This document shows, one piece after another, positions 7,871 through 16,678 of a DNA stretch of 34,159 bases. The notes under the pieces were generated by a model. That model was not told the DNA's origin. It did not search any database and saw nothing but the letters and a program-made list of their open reading frames with translations. A program made the position numbers and the translations under genes. The stretch is from assembly GCA_021799615.1 (NCBI GenBank), contig JAJZAC010000018.1, forward strand, positions 1 through 34,159, written 5' to 3'. The stretch is from Actinomycetes bacterium (GTDB lineage: Bacteria; Actinomycetota; Acidimicrobiia; Acidimicrobiales; RAAP-2). How positions within the stretch are numbered: position 1 is the first letter of the stretch; the number at the start of each line of letters is the position of its first letter.

Positions 7871-8358
7871 GCCCGGACGCGCCCGACGTCGAGGTGACCG
7901 TCGAGATCGCGGCCCCCCGGGACCGGGTATGGGAACTGATCGGCGATCCGGCCCGTATGGCCGAGTGGTCACCCGAATGCGACCGGGTCACGTGGATCGG
8001 CAGTGCGTCGACCCCGTCCCTCGGCGCGCGCTTCCGCGGTCACAACTCGAAGGGCTGGCGCAGGTGGACCACGACCGGGACCGTGATCACCTTCGAGGAG
8101 GGACGAGCGGTGGCCTGGCACGTCGACTTCCTCGGGTCCGCCGTCGCCGACTGGGGCTACCGGCTCGAGGACACCCCCGACGGCGGGACGCGGGTGACCG
8201 GCTCGTTCACCGACCGGCGCACCGGCCTCATTGCAGCGCTCGGCCGTCCGGCACGCGGCGTGTCCGACACGCCGTCCCACAACCGAGCCGGCATCACCGC
8301 CACCCTGGAGCGGGTCCGGGCCGCCGCCGAGGCGTCGGGGACACCGGGGACCCGCTAG
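7867..8358 (+). CDS. SRPBCC (START/Bet v1-like) family protein
   Basis: A 163-residue protein with the pattern of polyketide cyclase/dehydrase-type SRPBCC proteins. It starts 'VEVTVEIAAPRDRVWELIGDPARMAEWSPEC', followed by strands carrying 'LGARFRGHNSKGWRRWTTTGTV' and 'GGTRVTGSFTD', with a C-terminal helix. The fold has a deep hydrophobic pocket for lipids or polyketides; the ligand is unknown. The ATG overlaps the stop of the RND exporter gene (ATGA), so the two are probably made together, and a lipid-binding partner for a lipid exporter is a reasonable guess. The open frame extends far upstream, but only as an out-of-frame shadow of the exporter gene. Confidence 0.88.
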   Translation: MSPDAPDVEVTVEIAAPRDRVWELIGDPARMAEWSPECDRVTWIGSASTPSLGARFRGHNSKGWRRWTTTGTVITFEEGRAVAWHVDFLGSAVADWGYRLEDTPDGGTRVTGSFTDRRTGLIAALGRPARGVSDTPSHNRAGITATLERVRAAAEASGTPGTR

Positions 8359-8364
8359 CGGGCC

Positions 8365-8370
8365 TACGAT
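8365..8370 (+). promoter_or_regulatory. -10-like hexamer of a possible leaderless transcript
   Basis: TACGAT ends seven bases before the SDR ATG at 8378, and no purine-rich ribosome binding site lies between. In actinobacteria this spacing is characteristic of leaderless mRNAs whose first base is the A of ATG. No good -35 is visible. Confidence 0.4.
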
Positions 8371-8377
8371 CCGGTAC

Positions 8378-9196
8378 ATGACGCTCCCCGCCCCCGCGCA
8401 CGACCGCACCTGCCTCGTCACCGGCGCCTCGTCGGGGATCGGCGCCGAATTGGCTCGTGAGCTGGCCGGCCGTGGCCAGGGCGTGACCCTCGTCGCCCGC
8501 CGCCGGGAGCGCCTCGACGAGCTGGCCGCCGAGATCGCCGAGTCCTCGCTCGTCCGGGCCGAGGTCGTCGCTCTCGACCTGACCGACGCCGACGCCCGCG
8601 GCACCCTGCCGGACCAGCTAGCGGAGCGGGGCCTGACGGTCGATGTACTCGTGAACAACGCCGGTTTCTCGACGGTGGGGCCGGTGGCCCGCAGCGACCA
8701 TCGTCGAGAGGTGGCGATGGTGCGGACCGACGTCGAAGCGGTGATCGACCTCTGCAGCATGTTCGTCCCCGGCATGGTCGAGCGGCAACGAGGCGCGGTG
8801 CTGAACGTGGCGTCCACCGCTGCGTTCCAGCCCATGCCCGGCCAGGCCGGTTACGCCGCGTCCAAGGCGTTCGTCCTCTCCTACACGCACGCGCTCAGGG
8901 CCGAGGTCGCCGGCTCACGCGTCACGGTCACCGCGTTGTGTCCCGGCCCGGTCGACACCGAGTTCATCGAAACGTCGGGGATGGACCGCGACGCTGCCAC
9001 CCGGGCGCTCCCGTCGGTCATGTGGGTCCCGGCCGACGTGGTGGCGAAGGCGGGCGTCGACGGTCTGGTGGCCGGGAGGGCCGTGGTGATCCCTGGTGCG
9101 GCCAACCGGGCAACGGCGGTCGCCGCGCACCTGACGCCGCGCACCGTCCTCATGCCGCTGCTCGCCCGGCGCCACCCGGCTACGCGCCGCACCTGA
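8378..9196 (+). CDS. Short-chain dehydrogenase/reductase (DltE/YqjQ-like)
   Basis: A 272-residue classical SDR: TGASSGIG at the cofactor site, 'ARRRERLDEL' typical of NADP-preferring members, NNAG, Ser in 'LNVAST', and 'YAASK' as the Tyr/Lys pair. The 'CPGPVDTEF' loop follows. The C-terminal region resembles the DltE-like branch of broad-range carbonyl reductases. The substrate cannot be stated. The ATG at 8378 is chosen because the upstream extension of the frame to 8231 lies inside the SRPBCC gene. It sits 19 nt after that gene but seems to have its own -10-like element. Confidence 0.88.
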   Translation: MTLPAPAHDRTCLVTGASSGIGAELARELAGRGQGVTLVARRRERLDELAAEIAESSLVRAEVVALDLTDADARGTLPDQLAERGLTVDVLVNNAGFSTVGPVARSDHRREVAMVRTDVEAVIDLCSMFVPGMVERQRGAVLNVASTAAFQPMPGQAGYAASKAFVLSYTHALRAEVAGSRVTVTALCPGPVDTEFIETSGMDRDAATRALPSVMWVPADVVAKAGVDGLVAGRAVVIPGAANRATAVAAHLTPRTVLMPLLARRHPATRRT

Positions 9197-9201
9197 TCCA
9201 G

Positions 9202-9240
9202 CCCCAGCCCCAGCCCCAGCCGACGGGCCACGGGCCACGG
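9202..9240. repeat. Simple-sequence repeats in intergenic region before cydA
   Basis: Hexamer repeats of CAGCCC followed by two copies of CACGGGC fill the start of the 165-nt gap between the SDR stop and cydA. They are probably slippage products and have no evident function. Confidence 0.6.
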
Positions 9241-9269
9241 GCCGGTCAGGTCGGAAGCCACCACGCCCT

Positions 9270-9283
9270 GGGACTTTGGTCCC
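9270..9283. promoter_or_regulatory. DosR/DevR-like box upstream of cydABDC
   Basis: GGGACTTTGGTCCC, flanked as CT..TA, matches the core of the mycobacterial DosR (DevR) hypoxia box GGGACTTTNGNCCC at every fixed position. It is an inverted repeat GGGAC-N4-GTCCC. It lies 78 bases upstream of the cydA ATG. A possible -10 (GACACT, 9308-9313) would put its centre near -43, usual for a DosR-type activator. A second inverted repeat, CCGCCC-ATGA-GGGCGG (9289-9304), lies between. The match is seen directly; binding is inferred. Confidence 0.65.
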
Positions 9284-9361
9284 TACTGCCGCCCATGAGG
9301 GCGGGGCGACACTGCGGGTGATGCGTCTCGATCCACGAGTGCCGGCGGTGGAGGGCAACCG

Positions 9362-10738
9362 ATGATCACCATGCTCGATCGGTGGCAATTCGCGGTCACC
9401 ACCGTCTACCACTTCCTCTTCGTCCCCGTCTCGATCGGCCTCGCGCTGCTGGTGGCCGTGATGCAGACCCTCGCCTATCGCAGGAAGGACGAGGAGTGGG
9501 ACGCCCTCGCACGCTTCTTCGGGAAGCTCTTCGTCATCAATTTCGCCCTCGGCATCGCCACCGGGATCGTCCAGGAGTTCCAGTTCGGCATGAACTGGAG
9601 CAACTACTCGGTGTTCGTCGGCAACATCTTCGGTGCGCCGTTGGCCATCGAAGGCCTCCTCGCCTTCTTCATGGAGTCGACGTTCCTCGGCCTGTGGCTC
9701 TTCGGGCGCGGTCGCCTCTCGGCCCGGCTGCACCTGGCGACCATCTGGCTCGTGAGCATCGGGACGATCCTGTCAGCCCTCTTCATCCTGGCCGCCAACG
9801 CCTGGATGCAGCATCCGGTCGGTTACAAGGTGGTGGGCAACCGGGCCGAACTGACCGACTTCTGGGCGCTGCTGGCCAATTCCACCCTGTGGGCCGAGTT
9901 CAGCCACACGTTCCTCGCCGCCATCACCACCGGCGGGATGGTCGTCCTGGGGGTGAGCGCCTGGAAGTTGCTCCGCCGCCACGAGACGGCGGCCTTCGCA
10001 CGGGCTGCACGGCTGGCTGCGGCGGTGAGCCTGGTGGCGGTGATCGGCGTGATGGTCACCGGCGACCTCCAGGCCCGGCTCATGGACGAGCAGCAACCGA
10101 TGAAGATGGCCGCGGCCGAGGCCCTCTACGACACGCAGTCCGGCGCGAGCTTCTCGATCCTGACCGTCGGGAACCTCTCGGGCAACCCCATCTTCCAGGT
10201 GCGCGTCCCGCACCTGCTGAGCCTGATCGCCGACATGTCCTGGAACGGATCGGTGTCGGGCATCCATCAGATCCAGGCCCACGAGGCCGCCACCTACGGT
10301 CCCGCCAGCTACGTCCCCGTCATCTGGCTCTCCTACTGGAGCTTCCGGTTGATGATCGGCTTCGGCGTGGTGATCCTGGCCGTGGCCATCTGGGCGCTGG
10401 TGCTGGCACGCCGCAAGCGGCTCGATCGGTCCCGGTGGTTCCTGTGGGCCAGCCTGCTGGCCATCGGAGCGCCGTTCCTGGCCAACACGTTCGGCTGGAT
10501 CTTCACCGAAGCGGGACGCCAACCGTGGGTGGTCAACGGGCTGATGCGGACCGACCAGGCGATCTCCCCCACGGTGGGGGCGGGGTCGGTGGCGCTCACC
10601 CTGGCCGGCTTCACCGTCCTCTACACGGTCCTCGGCGTGATCGAGGTGATGCTCATGTCCCGCTACGCCCGCCACCCGCTCCACGAGGACGAGGCCGATT
10701 CGAGCGGATCGGCGTCCACGCCGGCCCTGGTGTACTGA
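9362..10738 (+). CDS. cydA: Cytochrome bd-type quinol oxidase subunit I
   Basis: A 458-residue polytopic protein that oxidises quinol and carries the b and d hemes for O2 reduction. The N terminus 'RWQFAVTTVYHFLFVPVSIG' contains the His (about residue 17) that ligates the heme at the catalytic end. A second His (about 182, in 'EFSHTFLAA') and Met (about 331, in 'SFRLMIGFG') match the two ligands of heme b558. The quinol-binding 'QQPMKMAAAEAL' near 243 is in a short Q-loop, as in CIO-type enzymes. GGAGGG six bases upstream supports the ATG. It is the first gene of cydABDC and is preceded by the DosR-like box. Confidence 0.97.
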   Translation: MITMLDRWQFAVTTVYHFLFVPVSIGLALLVAVMQTLAYRRKDEEWDALARFFGKLFVINFALGIATGIVQEFQFGMNWSNYSVFVGNIFGAPLAIEGLLAFFMESTFLGLWLFGRGRLSARLHLATIWLVSIGTILSALFILAANAWMQHPVGYKVVGNRAELTDFWALLANSTLWAEFSHTFLAAITTGGMVVLGVSAWKLLRRHETAAFARAARLAAAVSLVAVIGVMVTGDLQARLMDEQQPMKMAAAEALYDTQSGASFSILTVGNLSGNPIFQVRVPHLLSLIADMSWNGSVSGIHQIQAHEAATYGPASYVPVIWLSYWSFRLMIGFGVVILAVAIWALVLARRKRLDRSRWFLWASLLAIGAPFLANTFGWIFTEAGRQPWVVNGLMRTDQAISPTVGAGSVALTLAGFTVLYTVLGVIEVMLMSRYARHPLHEDEADSSGSASTPALVY

Positions 10739-10739
10739 G

Positions 10740-11780
10740 ATGACCCCCGTCGTGTCGCTGGCCACCCTGTGGTTCGTCCTCATCGCCGTGCTCTGGACCG
10801 GTTACTTCTTCCTGGAGGGGTTCGACTTCGGCGTGGGGATCCTCACCCCCTTCCTGGCTCGCGACGACCTCGACCGCCGCATGTGCATCAACACCATCGG
10901 TCCGACCTGGGACGCCAACGAGGTCTGGCTCCTGGTCGCCGGAGGCGCCACGTTCGCGGCGTTCCCCGTCTGGTACGCGACGATGTTCAGCGGCTTCTAC
11001 CTGGCGCTGTTCCTGCTGCTGTTCGGGCTGATCATCCGGGGGGTGAGCCTCGAGTACCGCGGCAAGGAGCACGCGGCCGCCTGGCGGGCGTGGTGGGACC
11101 GGGCGCTCTTCGTCGGCAGCCTGATCCCGGCCCTCTTGTGGGGGGTCGCCTTCACCGATCTCGTCCACGGTCTGCAGATCGGATCGGGCTTCCACTACAC
11201 GGGCGGGTTCTTCGGGCTGCTCCAGCCCGTCGCCCTGGTCGGCGGCGTCGCCGGCCTCGCCCTGTTCAGCCTGCACGGCGCCGTCTTCCTCTCCCTCAAG
11301 ACCAGCGGTGAACTGGCCGGGCGGGCGCGGGCGGCGGCACGCCTGCTCGTCGTCCCCACCGCGGTCCTGGTGACCGCCCTCGTGCTGTGGGCCGGCCTCG
11401 ACGGGAGGGGCGGCCCCGTCCCCCACCGGATCCCGGCGACGATCCCGTGGACGCTCGGCGCGGTCGCCGTCGTCGCCGTGGGCGTCGGCGGCATCGGCCT
11501 CTGGCGCGAGCGCGACGGCTGGACCTTCGCTGCCACCGGGTCCGCCATCGTGGCGCTCACCGCGGCCGCCTTCACCTCGCTCTTCCCCCGGGTGATGGTC
11601 TCCACCGCCACCGGCCGGTCGCTCACCGTCTGGAATGCCTCGTCCGCCCACGAGACCCTGCTGGTCATGAGCGTCGTGGCGGCCATCTTCACCCCGCTCG
11701 TCCTCGCCTACCAGGCGTGGAGCTACTGGGTGTTCCGGGGCCGGATCACTCGGCCGCCGGTGCCCGACCTCCACTCGTGA
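10740..11780 (+). CDS. cydB: Cytochrome bd-type quinol oxidase subunit II
   Basis: A 346-residue membrane protein with the conserved CydB opening 'GYFFLEGFDFGVGILTPF' and 'TWDANEVWLLVAGGATFAAFP'. It pairs with CydA to form the oxidase core; it carries no heme itself. The start codon lies one base after the cydA stop, and the stop overlaps the cydD GTG (GTGA), so the operon is tightly coupled. Length is close to the family norm. Confidence 0.97.
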   Translation: MTPVVSLATLWFVLIAVLWTGYFFLEGFDFGVGILTPFLARDDLDRRMCINTIGPTWDANEVWLLVAGGATFAAFPVWYATMFSGFYLALFLLLFGLIIRGVSLEYRGKEHAAAWRAWWDRALFVGSLIPALLWGVAFTDLVHGLQIGSGFHYTGGFFGLLQPVALVGGVAGLALFSLHGAVFLSLKTSGELAGRARAAARLLVVPTAVLVTALVLWAGLDGRGGPVPHRIPATIPWTLGAVAVVAVGVGGIGLWRERDGWTFAATGSAIVALTAAAFTSLFPRVMVSTATGRSLTVWNASSAHETLLVMSVVAAIFTPLVLAYQAWSYWVFRGRITRPPVPDLHS

Positions 11781-13728
11781 CCGCGGACGGCACCGTGGCG
11801 ACCGGGGACGGCACCGTGGCGACCGGAGGGCCAGGGGCGCTCCGGCCAGGCCCGCTCGACCGGCGGCTGCTCGACGCCGTACCCGGCGCCCGTCTCTGGA
11901 CGGCGGGACTCGCCGCCCTGGAGGCGTTCCGGGGCGGCGCCATCGCCGCCCAGGCGGTGACGATCGCGCTGGCCGTTGCCGCAGTGGCGTCACCCCACCC
12001 CACCCCGGCCGGGGTCGGCGGGTATCTCGTGATCTTCACCGCAGCGACGGTGGTGCGCGCCGCCGTCTCGGTCGTCGCGGGCCGGCTGGCCATGAGCGGA
12101 GCACAGCGGGCGGCGATGCTCCTGCGCCGCCGCGGCGTCGCGTTCCTCCTGGCGGCGCGCTGGTCGCCGGAGGCACCGCAGCCGGAGGCACCGCAGCCGG
12201 CGGTCGTCCTCGGCCCTGGCCTGGATGCCGTCGAGAATTACGTGTACCAGGTCGTCCCGAGCACGGTGGCGGCGGCGGTCATCACCCCGATCGTGGCGGG
12301 AACCATCGGTTGGATCGATCCGCTGTCGCTGGCGATCCTGGCCGTGCCTCTCGGGCTGGTCCCGGTGTTCATGATCCTGATCGGCCGGCGGACCCGGGAG
12401 CAGACCGCCCGACGCTGGCACGCGCTCGCCGGGATGTCGGCGCGCTTCCTCGACGCCGTGGAGGGACTGGCCACCCTGCGGGCGTTCGACCGGACCGGCC
12501 ACGAGCGGCAGGAGATGGCCGATGCCGCCGAGGGACTTCGGCGGGCGACGATGCGGGTGCTGGCCGTGGCGTTCCTCTCGGCATTCGCGCTCGAGCTGCT
12601 GGCGACCATGGGCACGGCGCTGGTGGCGGTGCCGCTGGGCCTCCGCCTCGTCGGCGGGCGCATCACGCTCGCTCCGGCTCTCGCCGTCCTGGTGCTCGCG
12701 CCGGAGGTGTTCATCCCGGTGCGGCGGGCGGCTTCGAACTTCCACGCGTCCACCGAAGGCCGGGCCGCACTCGACGCCTACGGGGAGCGCTTCTGCTCCG
12801 GCACCGCCGTCTCGGTTGGCGCCGACCGGACGGGACCGGCGGGCGTGGCACGTCGCCGGACGCATACCGGGCAACGGACCCCGGCGGCAGCCGGTGACCC
12901 GGGCACCGGGCTGGCGATCTGTGTCCGGGGGCTCCGCGTGGGCGGGGGCGGCGACCCGGTGCTCGACGGGGTCGACCTCGACATCGCTCCCGGCGAGCGG
13001 GTGGGTCTCCTCGGACCGAGCGGTGCCGGCAAGACCACGCTCCTCCAGGTCGTGATCGGGCTGGTTGAACCGGCGGCGGGCACGGTCCGCATCAGCGGGT
13101 CCGTCGACCGGGACGGGTTCTTCGACCCTGCGAGAACAGCCGGGTGGCGGCGATCGATGGTCGCCTGGGTCGGTCAACACCCGCTGGTCGTGGCGGGAAC
13201 CGTCCGTGACAACCTCGTCCTCGGCACCGCGGAGGGCCCGGATGGCCGGCCCGTCGACGACGGTGCCCTGTGGGACGCGCTCGACCTGGCCGGCCTGGCC
13301 ACCTTCGTGGCCGGACTGCCGGACGGCCTCGCCTCCCCCGTCGGCGAGAACGGTGTCGGGATGAGCGCCGGCGAGCGGCAGCGCCTGGCCGTCGCCCGCG
13401 CGCTGGCCCGGCCCGGCGCGCGACTCGTCATCCTCGATGAACCGACGTCCCACCTGGACCCGGCATCCGAGCGTCGGCTCGTCGACCGTCTGGCAGCCGC
13501 GCTGGCCGGGCGGACGGTGCTGCTCGCCAGCCATCGAGGCGCCCCCCTGGACATGGTCACCCGGACCGTCACGTTGTCGCGGGGCACCGTCGTGGGTGAC
13601 GAGGCGATCGGCCACCCGTCGATCGGCCACCCGTCGATCGGCCACCCGTCGATCGGCCACCTCCGCCCGGACGGTCCGGCCCGGCGGGCCGTCGCCGTGC
13701 CGGTGGCGACCGCGCGGGGTGGTCGGCC

Positions 13729-13732
<4 letters not shown>
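11777..13732 (+). CDS. cydD: CydD: ABC exporter subunit for bd oxidase assembly
   Basis: A 651-residue fused permease-ATPase. The TM domain spans about residues 40-330. The nucleotide-binding domain follows, with Walker A 'GPSGAGKTTLL' near 413, Q-loop 'AWVGQHPLVVAGTVRDNL', signature 'MSAGERQRLAVARAL' near 528 (LSGGQ changed to MSAGE), Walker B 'LVILDEPTSHLD' near 551 and an H-loop His. CydDC exports thiols/cysteine or supports heme loading and is needed for bd oxidase maturation. The GTG start overlaps the cydB stop; the frame opens earlier, but only inside cydB. The protein is longer than usual because of three in-frame tandem duplications, at the N terminus, near 12171 and at the C terminus. 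Confidence 0.93.
11786..11827. repeat. 21-bp tandem duplication at the start of cydD
   Basis: Two 21-bp units, identical except for the last base, encode Asp-Gly-Thr-Val-Ala-Thr-Gly twice, immediately after the GTG start of cydD and ahead of the membrane domain. Confidence 0.9.
13607..13661. repeat. 15-bp tandem repeat (3.7 units) near the end of cydD
   Basis: Three exact units of ATCGGCCACCCGTCG and ten bases of a fourth encode Ile-Gly-His-Pro-Ser repeats after the ATPase domain, adding a His-rich tail to CydD. Confidence 0.95.
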
Positions 13733-15480
<1,748 letters not shown>

Positions 15481-15489
15481 CCGGTGAAA

Positions 15490-15511
15490 CGGCGCCGGCA
15501 CGGGGGCGCCG
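15490..15511. terminator. Hairpin between convergent cydC and DUF302 genes
   Basis: CGGCGCC-8 nt-GGCGCCG forms a 7-bp all-GC stem in the 48-nt gap between the two convergent stops. There is no T-run, which is common for high-GC actinobacterial terminators. It could act in both directions. Confidence 0.45.
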
Positions 15512-15528
15512 GTCGGTGCCCCGGCCGG

Positions 15529-15900
15529 TCAGAGCGCGTCGAGTGCCAGCTGGAGGCGTCCCGCAGCTTCGTCGGCCAGCGCCTCGAACCCGGGCGCGTC
15601 CATCAGCTCCCGGGGGTCGACGATGGACACCAGCGTCCCGCCGTCCACGTCGCGCAGGACCACGTTGCAGGGGAGCAGCAACGCCACCGACGGATCACGT
15701 TCCAGGGCCTGCTTGGCGAACCCCGGGTTGCAGGCGCCGAGAATGGTCACCGGCGGTCCCGCCTCGCCCAGCTTGGCCTCGAGCGTGGCTTCCACGTCGA
15801 TCTCGGTGAGGACACCGAATCCCTGATCGGCGAGGGCGCGCCGGACCGCCGGCTCGACCTCGCCACGGGCCCCGGAGACGACCTTCTCCAGTGCCTTCAT
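15529..15900 (-). CDS. DUF302 domain protein
   Basis: A 123-residue protein that is a single DUF302 domain. It has 'ALADQGFGVLTEIDVEATLEAKLG', 'ILGACNPGFAKQALERDPSVALLLPCNVVLRD', and a C-terminal part ending with the 'SIVDPRELM' pattern. The two Cys (in 'ACNPG' and 'LPCNV') are family hallmarks. The biochemical function is not established; homologues are often found near sulfur and redox genes. It follows the thioredoxin gene on the same strand after 178 nt and probably shares its promoter. The ribosome binding site before the ATG is weak, so translation may depend on that context. Confidence 0.9.
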   Translation of the reverse strand: MKALEKVVSGARGEVEPAVRRALADQGFGVLTEIDVEATLEAKLGEAGPPVTILGACNPGFAKQALERDPSVALLLPCNVVLRDVDGGTLVSIVDPRELMDAPGFEALADEAAGRLQLALDAL

Positions 15901-16078
15901 CGTGTTGCTGCCGTCATCGTGTTCCTGCCTTCGTGCTCGTGGGCGGGTGGTTCCGGGCGGAGTGGAGTGGTGCGGGCGACGGTGCTCCCGCCGGGTGGTC
16001 CCGGCCGGCCGCCACCCGCGGCGCGCACCGCGGCGGGTGGCCGTGCACCGACCACCGCGCCGCGACGCCGCTGCCGGG

Positions 16079-16450
16079 TCAGGCCGGGGCCTGCTCGCGT
16101 TCGGCGATCTGGCGCCGGACGTCGTCCATGTCCAGGTCCTTCACCTGGCCGATGAGGTCCTCGAGCGCCGCCTCAGGGAGCGCGCCCGCCTGCGAGAAGA
16201 GCGTGATCTGGTCCCGGATGATCATGAGCGTCGGGATCGACATGATGCCGAAGCTCCCGGCCAGCTCCTGCTGGTCCTCGGTGTCCACCTTGCCGAAGAC
16301 CATGTCCGGGTAGCGCTCGGACGCCTTTTCGAAGATGGGACCGAACATCCGGCAGGGCCCGCACCACGATGCCCAGAAGTCGATCAGGACGACGTCGTTG
16401 TTCGTCACCACGTCTTCGAAGTTGTCCTTGGTCAGCGTCACCGTGGCCAT
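16079..16450 (-). CDS. Thioredoxin
   Basis: A 123-residue cytoplasmic thioredoxin: 'VVLIDFWASWCGPCRM' with the active-site Cys pair at about 30 and 33, a buried Asp at 24, and 'MSIPT' with the cis-Pro. It reduces disulfides, and in general also persulfides, using electrons from thioredoxin reductase, which is not in this window. The start is the only ATG fitting the family, with AGAGG about eight bases before it; the open frame runs further upstream through its leader. The C terminus is about 15 residues longer than usual, with a charged helix. A promoter with a CsoR/CstR-type palindrome lies about 100 bases upstream. Confidence 0.93.
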   Translation of the reverse strand: MATVTLTKDNFEDVVTNNDVVLIDFWASWCGPCRMFGPIFEKASERYPDMVFGKVDTEDQQELAGSFGIMSIPTLMIIRDQITLFSQAGALPEAALEDLIGQVKDLDMDDVRRQIAEREQAPA

Positions 16451-16543
16451 GCCATGCACCTCTGCTTCTCTCTGGGCTCCGGCCATGCCGGCCGCCGCTC
16501 GTCGCGATCCGGGCTGATCCCGGAGTGTCGCTCCATGACAACC

Positions 16544-16573
16544 AATATACCCCCGGGGGTATTCCCGGTCGAA
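16544..16573 (-). promoter_or_regulatory. Thioredoxin promoter with CsoR/CstR-type palindromic operator
   Basis: On the minus strand, a -35-like TTCGAC (16568-16573) and a -10 TATATT (16544-16549) are separated by 18 bases. A perfect 16-bp palindrome, ATACCCCCGGGGGTAT (16547-16562), sits in the spacer and overlaps the -10. Central C/G runs flanked by ATAC/GTAT are characteristic of operators of the CsoR/RcnR/CstR family (copper, nickel/cobalt or persulfide sensing). On the plus strand, ATGACA (16535-16540) and GGTATT (16558-16563) with a 17-base spacer might form a weaker opposing promoter over the same operator. No CsoR-family gene is present in the window. Confidence 0.65.
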
Positions 16574-16658
16574 CGCCACCGGCATCCCCGAGCTCCGGCC
16601 GACGGTTCGCCCTCGTCCGAGGGGACCGACGACCCTGGTGGAACCGGGCACCCGTCGC

Positions 16659-16678
16659 TAGGTTGCACTTGTGCAACC
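16659..16678 (+). promoter_or_regulatory. -10-like element and inverted repeat over the phosphoketolase start
   Basis: TAGGTT (16659-16664) ends six bases before the GTG start at 16671, as expected for a leaderless mRNA. GGTTGCAC-TT-GTGCAACC (16661-16678) has perfect 8-bp arms and covers both the -10 and the start codon. It could be an operator, or a hairpin limiting translation if the transcript begins upstream. Both patterns are seen directly; the roles are inferred. Confidence 0.45.

Noticed and set aside
15897-15917. Six-codon upstream frame overlapping the DUF302 start (ATGA)
   Set aside because: It has no visible ribosome binding site and could arise by chance; not enough to call a leader peptide.
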